A stretch of 23,422 nucleotides of DNA from an uncultured Arthrobacter sp. (lineage in GTDB: Bacteria; Actinomycetota; Actinomycetes; Actinomycetales; Micrococcaceae), in contig CALMVY010000379.1 of the NCBI GenBank assembly GCA_937873245.1, positions 1 to 23,422 on the forward strand, read 5' to 3'. This document shows, one piece after another, positions 5,833-14,257 of this stretch. Position numbers and translations under genes: made by a program. The notes beneath the pieces are model-generated. The model worked only from the letters and a program-made list of their open reading frames with translations, was not told where the DNA came from and searched no databases. The stretch's first letter is position 1. Each line of letters starts with the position of its first letter.

Positions 5833-7959
5833 GTGGCGCAGCGGATCCTGGAAGCCCAGCTCAACGACGGCCGCGAACTCGGCGACATCGCCGTGATCGT
5901 GCGCAACGGCGGCCAGCTCAGCCAGCTGCAGCGCTACCTCGCCGGCCAGGGCATCCCGGTCCGGATCCCCGTGGCCGAATCCGCCGTCCGGGACGAAGTC
6001 GCCGTCCGGCCCCTGCTGGACGCCTATGCCGTGGCCCTGGACCCTGCCGTGCTGAGCCCTGAGGCGGCGGTGGCCCTCCTGACCTCGCGGATCGGCGGAG
6101 CCACTGCGATCGAGCTGCGGCGCCTGCGGCAGTCCCTGCGCCGGGAGGAGCTCCTGGGTGGCGGCGGACGCACGAGCGACGTGCTCCTCGTCGAGGCGCT
6201 GCTCGAACCGGGAGCACTGGCAACCCTCGGCATCGAGGGGCACTCCGCGCGCCGGATTGCCCGGATGATCCAGGCCGGCCGGGACGCGGCCCGGGCTCCC
6301 GGCGGCAACGCCGAAACGGTGCTGTGGGCGCTCTGGAACTCCACCGGCCTCGCCTCGCGCTGGACCGAGGCGGCGCTGGCCGGGGGAGCGGCCGGGGCAC
6401 GGGCGGACCGGGACCTCGATGCCATGATGGCCCTCTTCCACACCGCCGAGCGCTTTGTGGACCAGCTGCCCGGCTCCGGGCCGGACCAGTTCCTCGAGTA
6501 CCTCCTCAGCCAGGAGCTCCCGATGGACACCCTCGCCGCACGCGCCCAACTGGAGGACGCCGTGGAACTCATGACGCCGGCCAGCGCCGCCGGCCGGGAG
6601 TGGCCCGTGGTCATCGTCCCCGGCCTGCAGGAAGGCGTGTGGCCCAACACCAGGCTCCGCGGCGAACTGCTCGGCAGCACGCTGTTCGCCGACGCCGTCG
6701 AGCACGGCGTGGACTATGCCCTGCAGCTGGATCCCCTCAGCCGGCTGCGCGAAATCCGCTACGACGAACTGCGCAGCTTCTCCACCGCGGTGTCACGGGC
6801 ACAGGAGGTGCTGATCTGCACCGCCGTGTCTTCGGAGGACGAGCAGCCCTCCTCGTTCCTGGATTACGTGGCGCCGCTGGGCCCGGACCAGGACCGTCGC
6901 GGTTTCACCCCGGTGGAGCGTCCGCTCACCCTGCGCGCCCTCGTGGCCGAACTGCGCCAGTATGCCCAGCTCGACGCCGGAGTCCCCGAAGCCCTGGAAG
7001 CCAGCACAGTGCTCGGCGCCCTGGCCGCCGCCGAGCCGCCCGTGCCCGGCGCGCACCCCGCGACCTGGTGGGGCCTTGCGCCGCTGTCCACCGTGGAGCC
7101 CGTCGTTCCCCCGGGCGGCACCGTCTACGTGTCGCCGTCGAAAGTGGAAACCGTGCAGAAATCGCCGCTGGACTGGTTCGTCCAGGCCGCCGGCGGGGAG
7201 GCCGCCACCGACTTTGCGCGCAGCCTGGGCACCCTGGTCCACGCCATCGCGCAGGACCTGCCGGATGCTTCCGGAAGCGAATACGTGGCCGAGCTGGTCC
7301 GCCGCTGGCCGGCGCTCGGGATGAAGGACAACTGGGAAGGCAAGCTGGACTTCCAGCGCGCCGAAACCATGGTCCGGAAGCTCGCCCAGTACGTGCTGGT
7401 GATGCGCAGCGAGGGCCGGTCCCTCGTCGGCGTCGAGCAGGACTTCGAAGTGAAACTCCCGGACGTTGTGGCCCCGGCCCGCAGCGCCGCCGGCGACACC
7501 GATGGCGAGTCCTGGCCGGCCCGCCCGGCCGTCTTGCGCGGCCAGGTGGACCGGCTGGAGATCGACGCCGAGGGCCGGCTCGTCGTCGTGGACCTCAAGA
7601 CCGGCAGGCGGCAGCCGGGCAAAGCCGATCTTGACCGGCATCCGCAGCTGGGCGCGTACCAGGCGGCCGTGCTGGGCGGCGGCTTTTCCGGCCCCGACGA
7701 CGGCCCGCCCCCGCTGCCCGGCGGTGCGGTCCTGGCCCAGCTCGGCACCACCACCAAGAGCCCGGGCATCCAGGCCCAGGCGCCGCTGGACCCGGCGGAG
7801 AACTGGGCGCTGGGCATGGTGGGCGATGCCGCGAGGGTCATGTCCGGGAACACTTTCGAGGCCCGTCACGACCCGTCCAAGGGCGGCCACGGCGGCCACG
7901 GCTGCCGCCTTCCCGAAGTCTGTCCGCTGTGCGTGCGGGGAAAGCAGGTCACCGAGTGA
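5833..7959 (+). CDS. adnA: AdnA C-terminal part: rest of motor plus PD-(D/E)XK nuclease
   Basis: This 708-aa frame follows the amber codon directly; its first codon GTG could only be used by reinitiation. It holds the remaining motor motifs (GREWPVVIVPGL as motif V, ELRSFSTAVSRAQEVL as motif VI, both with the looser form expected in AdnA) and the C-terminal nuclease: SPSKVE..SPLDWF, G-T-L-V-H, GQVDRLE, and catalytic VVVDLKTG with Asp at 7591 and Lys at 7597, then QLGAYQAAV. In AddB/AdnA-type nucleases four Cys around the core hold a 4Fe-4S cluster. Here the first position is Ser (KSPLDW) and only C-x5-C-x2-C remains at the end (7903, 7921, 7930). If made as a free protein it would keep the nuclease but not the ATP site. 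Confidence 0.8.
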   Translation: MAQRILEAQLNDGRELGDIAVIVRNGGQLSQLQRYLAGQGIPVRIPVAESAVRDEVAVRPLLDAYAVALDPAVLSPEAAVALLTSRIGGATAIELRRLRQSLRREELLGGGGRTSDVLLVEALLEPGALATLGIEGHSARRIARMIQAGRDAARAPGGNAETVLWALWNSTGLASRWTEAALAGGAAGARADRDLDAMMALFHTAERFVDQLPGSGPDQFLEYLLSQELPMDTLAARAQLEDAVELMTPASAAGREWPVVIVPGLQEGVWPNTRLRGELLGSTLFADAVEHGVDYALQLDPLSRLREIRYDELRSFSTAVSRAQEVLICTAVSSEDEQPSSFLDYVAPLGPDQDRRGFTPVERPLTLRALVAELRQYAQLDAGVPEALEASTVLGALAAAEPPVPGAHPATWWGLAPLSTVEPVVPPGGTVYVSPSKVETVQKSPLDWFVQAAGGEAATDFARSLGTLVHAIAQDLPDASGSEYVAELVRRWPALGMKDNWEGKLDFQRAETMVRKLAQYVLVMRSEGRSLVGVEQDFEVKLPDVVAPARSAAGDTDGESWPARPAVLRGQVDRLEIDAEGRLVVVDLKTGRRQPGKADLDRHPQLGAYQAAVLGGGFSGPDDGPPPLPGGAVLAQLGTTTKSPGIQAQAPLDPAENWALGMVGDAARVMSGNTFEARHDPSKGGHGGHGCRLPEVCPLCVRGKQVTE

Positions 7960-10900
7960 GCGCCGAGACAACGGTTCCCGACGTGCCGGAGGCGGTGCCC
8001 GCCGCTCTTCCCACCGAACCTCCCACTGCACTTCCCACTCCAAGATTCACCCCCGAGGAGCTCTCCGCCATGCTGGGGGAGAAGAACAGCCCCACCGCCG
8101 AGCAGTCGCACATCATTTCCTCGCCACTGACGCCCCGCCTCGTCATTGCCGGCGCCGGCTCAGGCAAGACCGCCACCATGGCCGACCGCGTTGTGTGGCT
8201 CGTGGCCAACGGCTGGGTCCGGCCGGAGGAAGTGCTCGGTGTGACCTTCACCCGGAAAGCCGCCGGGGAGCTGGCCACCCGCATCCGCGCCAAGCTGGCC
8301 GCGCTGCAGCGCATCGCTGCGGCCGACACGCAGAACCATGTCTTCCCCGCCGGGCTGCTCAGCACCGACGCCCTGGAACCCAAGGTCTCGACGTACCACT
8401 CCTACGCCAGCGGGATCGTGTCCGACTACGGTCTCCGCCTCGGCGTGGAACGGGACGTCGTCCTGCTCGGCGGCGCCCAGTCCTTCCAGCTCGCGAGCGA
8501 GGTCGTGGAAGCGTTCGACGGCGAGTACGAACACTTCCGCTCCGCCAAGTCCACCCTGGTCAAGGCCGTCATCCAGCTCGCCGGCGAGTGTGCCGAACAC
8601 CTCCAGGACCCGGCCGGCGTCCGCGGTTGGCTGCTGGACCGGGTGGCCGAGTTCGAGTCGCTGCCCTATCTCGCCACGGCCAAGAAGAACCCCAGCCAGG
8701 CGGCGGGCGAGCTCAGCGGGCTGCTCCGCACGCGCGCCAGCGTCGCGGAGATGGTGGGACGCTACACGGACGCGAAGCGCGCCCGCGGCGCCCTGGACTT
8801 CGGCGACCTCGTAGCCCTCGCCGCCCGTGTCGCCGATGAGATCCCCGTCGCCGCGGAAACCGAACGGCAACGCTACAAAGTGGTGCTCCTGGACGAGTTC
8901 CAGGACACCTCGCACGCGCAGCTTGTCCTGTTCTCCCGGCTGTTCGGCGACGGCCACGCGGTCACCGCGGTGGGGGACCCGAACCAGTCCATCTACGGCT
9001 TCCGCGGCGCCTCCGCCGGCCAACTGTTCCACTTCGTCCGCGAATTCCCGGTGCGGCTCCCCGCAGACAGCCCGGCCGGCACCGACGATGCTGCCGCGTC
9101 CGGCGCTGACGGCTCAGCCGACGCCGGCACCACCGCGCGCTTTGCCGTGGCGCCGACGTCGTACCTCACCACCGCGTGGCGCAACGGCCGGAACATCCTC
9201 GCCGCCGCCAATGTCATCTCGGCCCCGCTCAGCAAGGCCGCAGCCCGGACAGGCCCGGCCGGCGGGCGGGACACCGCCGGGGGCGTGGAGGTGCCCCCGC
9301 TGCAGCCCAGCCCGGCCGCGGTCCAGGGCCGCGTGCTGATGGGCCGCTTTGGCACCGACGAGGACGAGGCCGCGGCGATCGCGGACGACGTGTTGAAGTT
9401 CCGGGTGACGGACTTTGACGGGTCGGCGGCGGAGCCTGAGCCTCCCGCCATGGCGGTGCTGTGCCGCCGGCGTGCCCAGATGGAGTGCATCCGCCGCGAA
9501 TTCGAGGTGCGCGGGATCCCGTATGAGATCGTCGGCCTCGGCGGGCTCCTGGACACCCCTGAGATTGTCGACCTGGTCGCGACCCTCCGGGTCCTGGCCG
9601 ATCCGGGCCGCTCGGACTCGCTGATGCGCCTGCTCGCCGGGGCGCGCTGGCGGATCGGCGCCGCGGACCTGATGGCACTGCGGGACTGGTCCAGCTTCCT
9701 TGCCCGGCGCCGCGGCCGCCCCGGCACCCCTGACGACGACACCGACGCCGACGCCGCCGCCGGCGACGACGACGGAGCGGAGGCGGTGGTGATCGAGGGA
9801 GACCTCACCGACGCCGCCAGCCTGGTGGAGGCCCTCGACTGGCTGCCGCGCGAGGACTGGACCTCCGCGCACGGCCGCCGGCTCAGCCCTGAGGCGCTGG
9901 AACGCCTGCACCGGCTCTCTGCGGAGCTGCGGCAGCTGCGCGGCTTTATGGGCGACGATCTCACCACCCTCCTCGGCGAGGTGGAACGGGCCATGCTGCT
10001 GGACATCGAGGTCGCGGCACGGCCCGGAATCAGCATCCATCAGGCCCGCCGCAACCTGGACGCCTTCCAGGACGCCGCCGCCGGCTTCCTGTACACGTCC
10101 CAGCGGGTCGATGTGCTCGCCTTCCTGGCCTGGCTGGAGGCCGCCGCCGCCGAAGAGAACGGCCTTGACGCCGCTGCGCCGGAAGTGAACCACGAAGCCG
10201 TGCAGCTCTTGACCGTCCATGCCTCCAAGGGCCTGGAATGGGACGTGGTGTTTGTGCCCGGGCTGAACGCCGGAGCCTTCCCCAGCAGCCGGGATTCGCG
10301 CTGGAGCAGCGGCAGCGCTGCGCTGCCGTGGCCGTTGCGCGGGGACCGCGCGGACCTGCCGCAATGGGACCTCGACCACCCGGACCAAAAAGGCTGGCTC
10401 GATGCGGAGAAGGAGTTCAAGTCCGCGGTGCAGGTGCACGGCGAGGCCGAGGAGCGGCGGCTGGCGTACGTGGCCTACACCCGGGCCAAACATGTGCTCT
10501 GGGTTTCCAGCGCCGCCTGGGTGGGCTCGCGCGCCGGCGTGGCGGACATGTCGCCCTTCCTGGCCGAGCTCGAGGTGCTCGTTGCCGACGGCGCGGCCGG
10601 GATCCACCCGTTGTCCGTCAGTGAGGAATCTTTGCCGGAAAAGAGCCCGTTGACGTCGGAGCTGGAGGTGGCCGGGTGGCCGTATGATCCGCTCGAGGGG
10701 CCAACCGATCCGCGTACGGGAGCTCGGCTGCGGCTCGTTCCGGGCCGGCGGGCGGCCATGCAGTCCGCGGCGGCACGGGTGCTGGAGTCCCTGGACTCCG
10801 GAGTGCTGCTGGATGTTGCCGCAGAGGCGGTCCGCACCGACCCGGGGCAGCGCCGGCCGTTGCGCGGCCCGGCCGGCGGGTGGGCCCTCGAGGCCGCGAC

Positions 10901-11543
10901 CTTGCTGGAACGCCGCACCCGCCGCACCTTGGTGCAGGATGTGCACCTGCCGGGCCACATCTCCGCGTCCACCCTGGTGGATCTGGAGGACGACGCCGGC
11001 TCCGTCGTCGCCCGGCTGCGGCGTCCGGTACCGCGCGAACCGGGGATGTCCGCCCGCAAGGGGACAGCCTTCCACGCCTGGGTGGAGGAGTACTTCGGCA
11101 CCGCCGGCATGCTGGACCTCGGCGAGGCGGCCGGCTCCGACGACCATATCGACGAGGCCTACGGCCTGGACACCATGGTGGAGACCTTCCGCCGGTCCGA
11201 GTGGGCCAACCGCGCCCCGGCCCACGTCGAGGTACCGGTGGAGACCCGGATCGGTGACGTCGTGGTACGCGGCCGGATCGACGCCGTCTTCCGCGATGCC
11301 GACGGCGGCTGGGACCTGGTGGACTGGAAGACGGGCCGCCGTCCGTCCGCAGCCCAACTGAAGACCAAGGCCGTGCAGTTGGCGGTGTACCGGCTGGCCT
11401 GGGCCCGGCTCAAGGACGTTCCGCTGGACCAGGTCCGGGCAGCGTTCTACTACGTGGCGGACAATCAGGTGGTCCGCCCGCACGATCTGGGGTCCGCGGA
11501 ACGGCTCGAACAGATCGTTGCCGCGGCCTTGGGGGCAGGCTAG
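7956..11543 (+). CDS. adnB: AdnB, helicase-nuclease subunit of the AdnAB resection complex
   Basis: An intact 1195-aa UvrD-like helicase with a C-terminal RecB-type nuclease; mycobacterial AdnB is about 1100 aa. The GTG at 7956 is chosen over the upstream ATG at 7929 because it overlaps the adnA stop (GTGA) and follows an AGCAGG site. Motifs: Walker A GAGSGKT (66-72), FTRKAAGEL, DEFQD (313-317), GDPNQSIYGFRGA, VQLLTVHASKGLEWDVVFVPGL (motif V region) and EERRLAYVAYTRAK (motif VI). The nuclease has H1040 in GTAFHAWVEEYF, Asp in RGRIDAVF, and D1123/K1125 in VDWKTG. A Gly/Asp-rich acidic insertion lies near 590-610. AdnAB unwinds and degrades broken DNA ends; AdnB is reported as the lead motor. 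Its stop shares CTAG with the convergent phosphotransferase gene. Confidence 0.92.
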   Translation: MSAETTVPDVPEAVPAALPTEPPTALPTPRFTPEELSAMLGEKNSPTAEQSHIISSPLTPRLVIAGAGSGKTATMADRVVWLVANGWVRPEEVLGVTFTRKAAGELATRIRAKLAALQRIAAADTQNHVFPAGLLSTDALEPKVSTYHSYASGIVSDYGLRLGVERDVVLLGGAQSFQLASEVVEAFDGEYEHFRSAKSTLVKAVIQLAGECAEHLQDPAGVRGWLLDRVAEFESLPYLATAKKNPSQAAGELSGLLRTRASVAEMVGRYTDAKRARGALDFGDLVALAARVADEIPVAAETERQRYKVVLLDEFQDTSHAQLVLFSRLFGDGHAVTAVGDPNQSIYGFRGASAGQLFHFVREFPVRLPADSPAGTDDAAASGADGSADAGTTARFAVAPTSYLTTAWRNGRNILAAANVISAPLSKAAARTGPAGGRDTAGGVEVPPLQPSPAAVQGRVLMGRFGTDEDEAAAIADDVLKFRVTDFDGSAAEPEPPAMAVLCRRRAQMECIRREFEVRGIPYEIVGLGGLLDTPEIVDLVATLRVLADPGRSDSLMRLLAGARWRIGAADLMALRDWSSFLARRRGRPGTPDDDTDADAAAGDDDGAEAVVIEGDLTDAASLVEALDWLPREDWTSAHGRRLSPEALERLHRLSAELRQLRGFMGDDLTTLLGEVERAMLLDIEVAARPGISIHQARRNLDAFQDAAAGFLYTSQRVDVLAFLAWLEAAAAEENGLDAAAPEVNHEAVQLLTVHASKGLEWDVVFVPGLNAGAFPSSRDSRWSSGSAALPWPLRGDRADLPQWDLDHPDQKGWLDAEKEFKSAVQVHGEAEERRLAYVAYTRAKHVLWVSSAAWVGSRAGVADMSPFLAELEVLVADGAAGIHPLSVSEESLPEKSPLTSELEVAGWPYDPLEGPTDPRTGARLRLVPGRRAAMQSAAARVLESLDSGVLLDVAAEAVRTDPGQRRPLRGPAGGWALEAATLLERRTRRTLVQDVHLPGHISASTLVDLEDDAGSVVARLRRPVPREPGMSARKGTAFHAWVEEYFGTAGMLDLGEAAGSDDHIDEAYGLDTMVETFRRSEWANRAPAHVEVPVETRIGDVVVRGRIDAVFRDADGGWDLVDWKTGRRPSAAQLKTKAVQLAVYRLAWARLKDVPLDQVRAAFYYVADNQVVRPHDLGSAERLEQIVAAALGAG

Positions 11544-12907
11544 CGGGACTTCGCCTCGACCACCGTGAGCGCGGTGGTCGACGTGTCGTCGGCAGCGCGT
11601 GCCTGCGTCGAGGTGTCTTCCCCGGAGGTTTCGACCTCGGTCGGCTCGTCGACAGGGATTGCCGTCACCGAGACGCTCGAGGCCTTGTGGGCACTCTCGT
11701 TTTCGGAGGCTCTCCCGGCTGTCCCGTCAGTGACAGTGTCAGTGTCAGTGTCAGGGTCAGGGTCAGGGGCGTCGACGGGAATCGGCGTGACCTGCACGGC
11801 CGGCATTGCGCTGCTGGGGGGAACGGCGGCAAGTCCGGAGACGGAATCCGGGGCCAGCAGCGTGACCTTGCCGGCGGCAGGGACGGGCACATTGTCCGGC
11901 GCTTTATCCGGCTCGCCGTCACGGGTTCGGGTCCCGCCAAGATCAGGAGCGGGTGCCGGCTGGGGGAGCGGTTCAACACTGATCTGCTGCCCGCCGTGTT
12001 CCGCGACGTCCTCGGCGAGGACGGTCAGCATGGACTCCGCCTCGTCGATCATTTCCTGGTTCCCGGCGGCGACGCCCTTGACGAGGTATTGCGCCAAGGC
12101 GAACTCTGCGGAGAGCGCTGCACGACGCAGCAGGTGGGTGTCGGGCACGTCGCGCCGGGAGGAGGTGTAGTGCTCCAGCACGGCATCCACGAAGTCCTGA
12201 TCGTTGGATGCGACGAGCCAGGCCATGTCGTCGGCCGGGTCGCCGATCCGCAGATCCGTCCAGCCGGTCACTGCGGTGACGCGGTCGCCGTCGACCATCA
12301 GGTTGTCCTCGTGAAGGTCCCCGTGGACCACGCAGGGGTTGAAGCGCCACAGGGTGACGTCCTCGAGGGCGTGTTCCCAGCGGCGGAGCAGCAGCGGAGG
12401 GATCTTGCCGGTGGTCGCGGCCTGGTCCAGTTCGTTGAGGCGGCGCTGGCGGAACTCGTTGGGCGTATAGCTGGGCAGATCGGCGCTGCTGACCAGCGAG
12501 TGGGGCAAGTCATGGATGGCGGCGAGGGCCGCGCCGATTTCGCGGGCAACGGCGGGCGACGCGGCGCCGAGTTCCTCAACGGACCGCGTGGCGCCGGCCA
12601 GATGGGAGTACACGAAAGTGCTCAGCGGTCCCTGCCGCACCGTGCCGGCAACGGTGGGCATCAGGAAGGGGAGCTCAGCCCGGATGCCGGGAACGAAAGC
12701 GCGCAACACGAGGAATTCAGTTTCCAGCCGTGCGCTGGCCTCGGCATGGCGCGGCGAGCGGACGCGCCAGCGCTTGCCGTCGGAATCCAGGAGGAGAGCG
12801 GAATCGAAGTCTGCCGGATCGTCGGGCGCAGAGCTAACGGCGGTCGGGGTCAGTCCGGGGACTGCCGCGGTTGCCACAGCTGCCAGTTCGATTGGTTTTC
12901 TTCTCAC
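11540..12907 (-). CDS. Aminoglycoside/macrolide phosphotransferase-fold protein
   Basis: A 455-aa protein with an APH/choline-kinase-like domain (about residues 30-290) and a 170-aa disordered, acidic Pro/Asp/Thr-rich tail. The catalytic loop is VVHGDLHEDNL (H195, D197, N202). The following metal-binding segment, normally IDW, reads VTGWTDLRIGDPADD, so the usual Asp is Gly; the nearby TD may or may not replace it. GTG 12907 is preferred over the upstream GTG 12952 because TACCGT plus 6 nt precedes it. The substrate is unknown; in this location it is a common actinobacterial neighbour of adnAB, so a resistance role is doubtful. No signal peptide. It is convergent and overlapping with adnB. Confidence 0.8.
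   Translation of the reverse strand: MRRKPIELAAVATAAVPGLTPTAVSSAPDDPADFDSALLLDSDGKRWRVRSPRHAEASARLETEFLVLRAFVPGIRAELPFLMPTVAGTVRQGPLSTFVYSHLAGATRSVEELGAASPAVAREIGAALAAIHDLPHSLVSSADLPSYTPNEFRQRRLNELDQAATTGKIPPLLLRRWEHALEDVTLWRFNPCVVHGDLHEDNLMVDGDRVTAVTGWTDLRIGDPADDMAWLVASNDQDFVDAVLEHYTSSRRDVPDTHLLRRAALSAEFALAQYLVKGVAAGNQEMIDEAESMLTVLAEDVAEHGGQQISVEPLPQPAPAPDLGGTRTRDGEPDKAPDNVPVPAAGKVTLLAPDSVSGLAAVPPSSAMPAVQVTPIPVDAPDPDPDTDTDTVTDGTAGRASENESAHKASSVSVTAIPVDEPTEVETSGEDTSTQARAADDTSTTALTVVEAKSR
11726..11767 (-). repeat. 6-bp tandem repeat, 7 copies, in the phosphotransferase tail
   Basis: Seven hexamers, GTCAG(T/G) with one GACAGT, at 11726-11767 on the plus strand. On the coding strand they give an alternating Asp-Thr/Asp-Pro run (DPDPDTDTDTVTD). 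Length changes in units of 6 keep the frame. Confidence 0.93.
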
Positions 12908-12913
12908 TCTTCC

Positions 12914-12919
12914 ACGGTA
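12914..12919 (-). promoter_or_regulatory. Putative -10 of a leaderless phosphotransferase transcript
   Basis: TACCGT on the minus strand, then GGAAGA (6 nt) and GTG 12907. The purine-rich GGAAGA abuts the GTG too closely for a Shine-Dalgarno, so the leaderless reading is preferred. No good -35 at 16-18 nt. Confidence 0.45.
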
Positions 12920-13084
12920 GATTGACCGGCGCCCAAGACGGCGATGCACCACGGCGAGTCTGAAAGATCAGGAATAAATTGCGTCCCGGGGGCGCCGCCG
13001 CGCCGGTCCGGAACCACCGTGCCCGCGGCACGTGCGGATGCCCACATACGCCGGGGAAAAATGTCATTTGTCAGCGTGAGTCAG

Positions 13085-13090
13085 TACGGT
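13085..13090 (+). promoter_or_regulatory. Putative -10 of a leaderless nudC transcript
   Basis: TACGGT, then GGGTAC (6 nt) and ATG 13097. A TTGTCA at 13068-13073 is 11 nt upstream, too near for a standard -35. The divergent gap 12908-13096 otherwise holds only a short GTGCC/GGCAC stem. Confidence 0.45.
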
Positions 13091-13096
13091 GGGTAC

Positions 13097-14164
13097 ATGA
13101 GTCTTGCGGAGTCACCGGCACCCAACAGTCAGGCCCCGTCGGGCACGTCAAACTCCCCGCACCTCGGCCTGGCCGCCAACCATCTTCTCGACACCGTTCT
13201 CCCGGTGCGCCCGGCGCTGATTGACCGAGGCTCCGCGGCCCGGCTCAAGCCCGGGATGCTCCAGGAACTCCTGGACTCCGGCGCCGCACGGGCCATGGTG
13301 CTGTCCGGCCGGCAGGCCCTCATCAACGGCGGCAGCCTGGTCCTGCTGGACGCCGCCGAGCTCGCCCGGCACCTGCAGGACACGCCCTACGCCCCCGAGC
13401 AGCTGATTTACCTGGGGTCCGCCATGCCCGGCTCGGACCTGGCGGCGGGCACCGAACTGGTCCTTTTCCTCCTGCCGCAGCAGTTCGAAGTCCAGGCCGA
13501 GGAATTCGAAGCCCATATCGCCGGCATCCCCGCTGGTGCGCAGTGGGCCGGGTTCCGTGACGTCGCGGCGGGGCTGAACCCCACGGACACCGCCATGTTC
13601 GTCGAAGCCAGCGCCATCGCCAACTGGCACGCCACCCACACCCACTGCCCGCGCTGCGGGACCGCAACCGTTCCGGAAGCCGGAGGTTGGGTACGCCGTT
13701 GCCCCTCGGACGGCTCCGAGCACTACCCGCGCACCGATCCCGCCATCATTGTCACCGTCGTCGGCGCAGACGGCCGGCTGCTGCTCGGCGGAGGCGGCCC
13801 GCTCGACGCCCGGAACTATTCCACCCTCGCCGGCTTCGTCGAGCCGGGGGAGACGCTGGAACAAGCCGTCGTCCGGGAGATCGGGGAGGAGGTCGGCGTG
13901 CGGGTCACCGCCTGCCAGTACCTTGGCTCCCAGTCGTGGCCCTTCCCCGCCTCGCTTATGCTCGGCTTTACGGCCACCACCGACGACACGGAAGCCGCCC
14001 CCGACGGCGTCGAAGTCACCAGGGCACGCTGGTTCAGCCGGAGCGAGCTGCAGGAAGCGGTGCTCAGCGGAGAGATCGTCATCTCCAGCAGGCTGTCCAT
14101 CGCGCGGTCCCTGATTGAGCACTGGTACGGCGGCGTCATCCAGGACCGCCCGGATAACCCGTAA
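13097..14164 (+). CDS. nudC: NudC, NAD(H) pyrophosphatase / deNADding Nudix hydrolase
   Basis: A 355-aa Nudix enzyme that splits NADH to NMNH and AMP; the family can also remove NAD caps from RNA. The zinc-ribbon starts at C184-x2-C187, with C202 as third ligand; the fourth position is Asp (CPSDGSEHYPR), a variant I recall as usual in actinobacteria. PRTDPA leads into the Nudix domain, and the Nudix box GFVEPGE...REIGEEVGV is complete (246-268). The NADH-specificity motif SQPWPFPxS appears as SQSWPFPAS, with Ser for Pro. ATG 13097 was chosen over an earlier in-frame ATG at 13061 because homologous sequence begins after it and a -10 sits 6 nt before it. In mycobacteria nudC also lies next to uvrD2. 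Confidence 0.9.
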   Translation: MSLAESPAPNSQAPSGTSNSPHLGLAANHLLDTVLPVRPALIDRGSAARLKPGMLQELLDSGAARAMVLSGRQALINGGSLVLLDAAELARHLQDTPYAPEQLIYLGSAMPGSDLAAGTELVLFLLPQQFEVQAEEFEAHIAGIPAGAQWAGFRDVAAGLNPTDTAMFVEASAIANWHATHTHCPRCGTATVPEAGGWVRRCPSDGSEHYPRTDPAIIVTVVGADGRLLLGGGGPLDARNYSTLAGFVEPGETLEQAVVREIGEEVGVRVTACQYLGSQSWPFPASLMLGFTATTDDTEAAPDGVEVTRARWFSRSELQEAVLSGEIVISSRLSIARSLIEHWYGGVIQDRPDNP

Positions 14165-14257
14165 CGCGATCGTGACAGCATTTAGTGGCACCGCCGGCCC
14201 CCGGGTCCACCACCGCGGAGCCTCCACCGGAAACCCCCGAACGGCTGAGCAGCAACA

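Larger units (their letters stand above)
4471..7959 (+). pseudogene. adnA: adnA, interrupted by one in-frame TAG
   Basis: Read through the TAG at 5830-5832, this is one continuous frame of 1162 positions with the full AdnA layout: UvrD-like motor in the N half and PD-(D/E)XK nuclease at the C end, close to the roughly 1050-1100 aa of mycobacterial AdnA plus a longer N tail. Homology continues without gap across the stop (the motor spans both sides), no frameshift is involved, and the spacing to the neighbours on both sides (GTGA overlaps) is intact. This points to a single substitution in an otherwise normal gene, or a sequencing error. The two halves are described separately. Confidence 0.75.

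Noticed and set aside
5830..5835. Programmed stop-codon readthrough or recoding at TAG
   Set aside because: No stimulatory structure or known recoding context is visible, and amber recoding is not expected in this group; mutation or sequencing error is simpler.
9114..11483. 789-aa open frame on the minus strand opposite adnB
   Set aside because: It is antisense to a complete set of helicase and nuclease motifs; composition fits a shadow frame.
11540..12907. Antibiotic-resistance gene call for the phosphotransferase
   Set aside because: Only the fold is supported. The metal-binding motif is altered, the tail is unusual, and the location is a conserved chromosomal one with no mobile-element sign.
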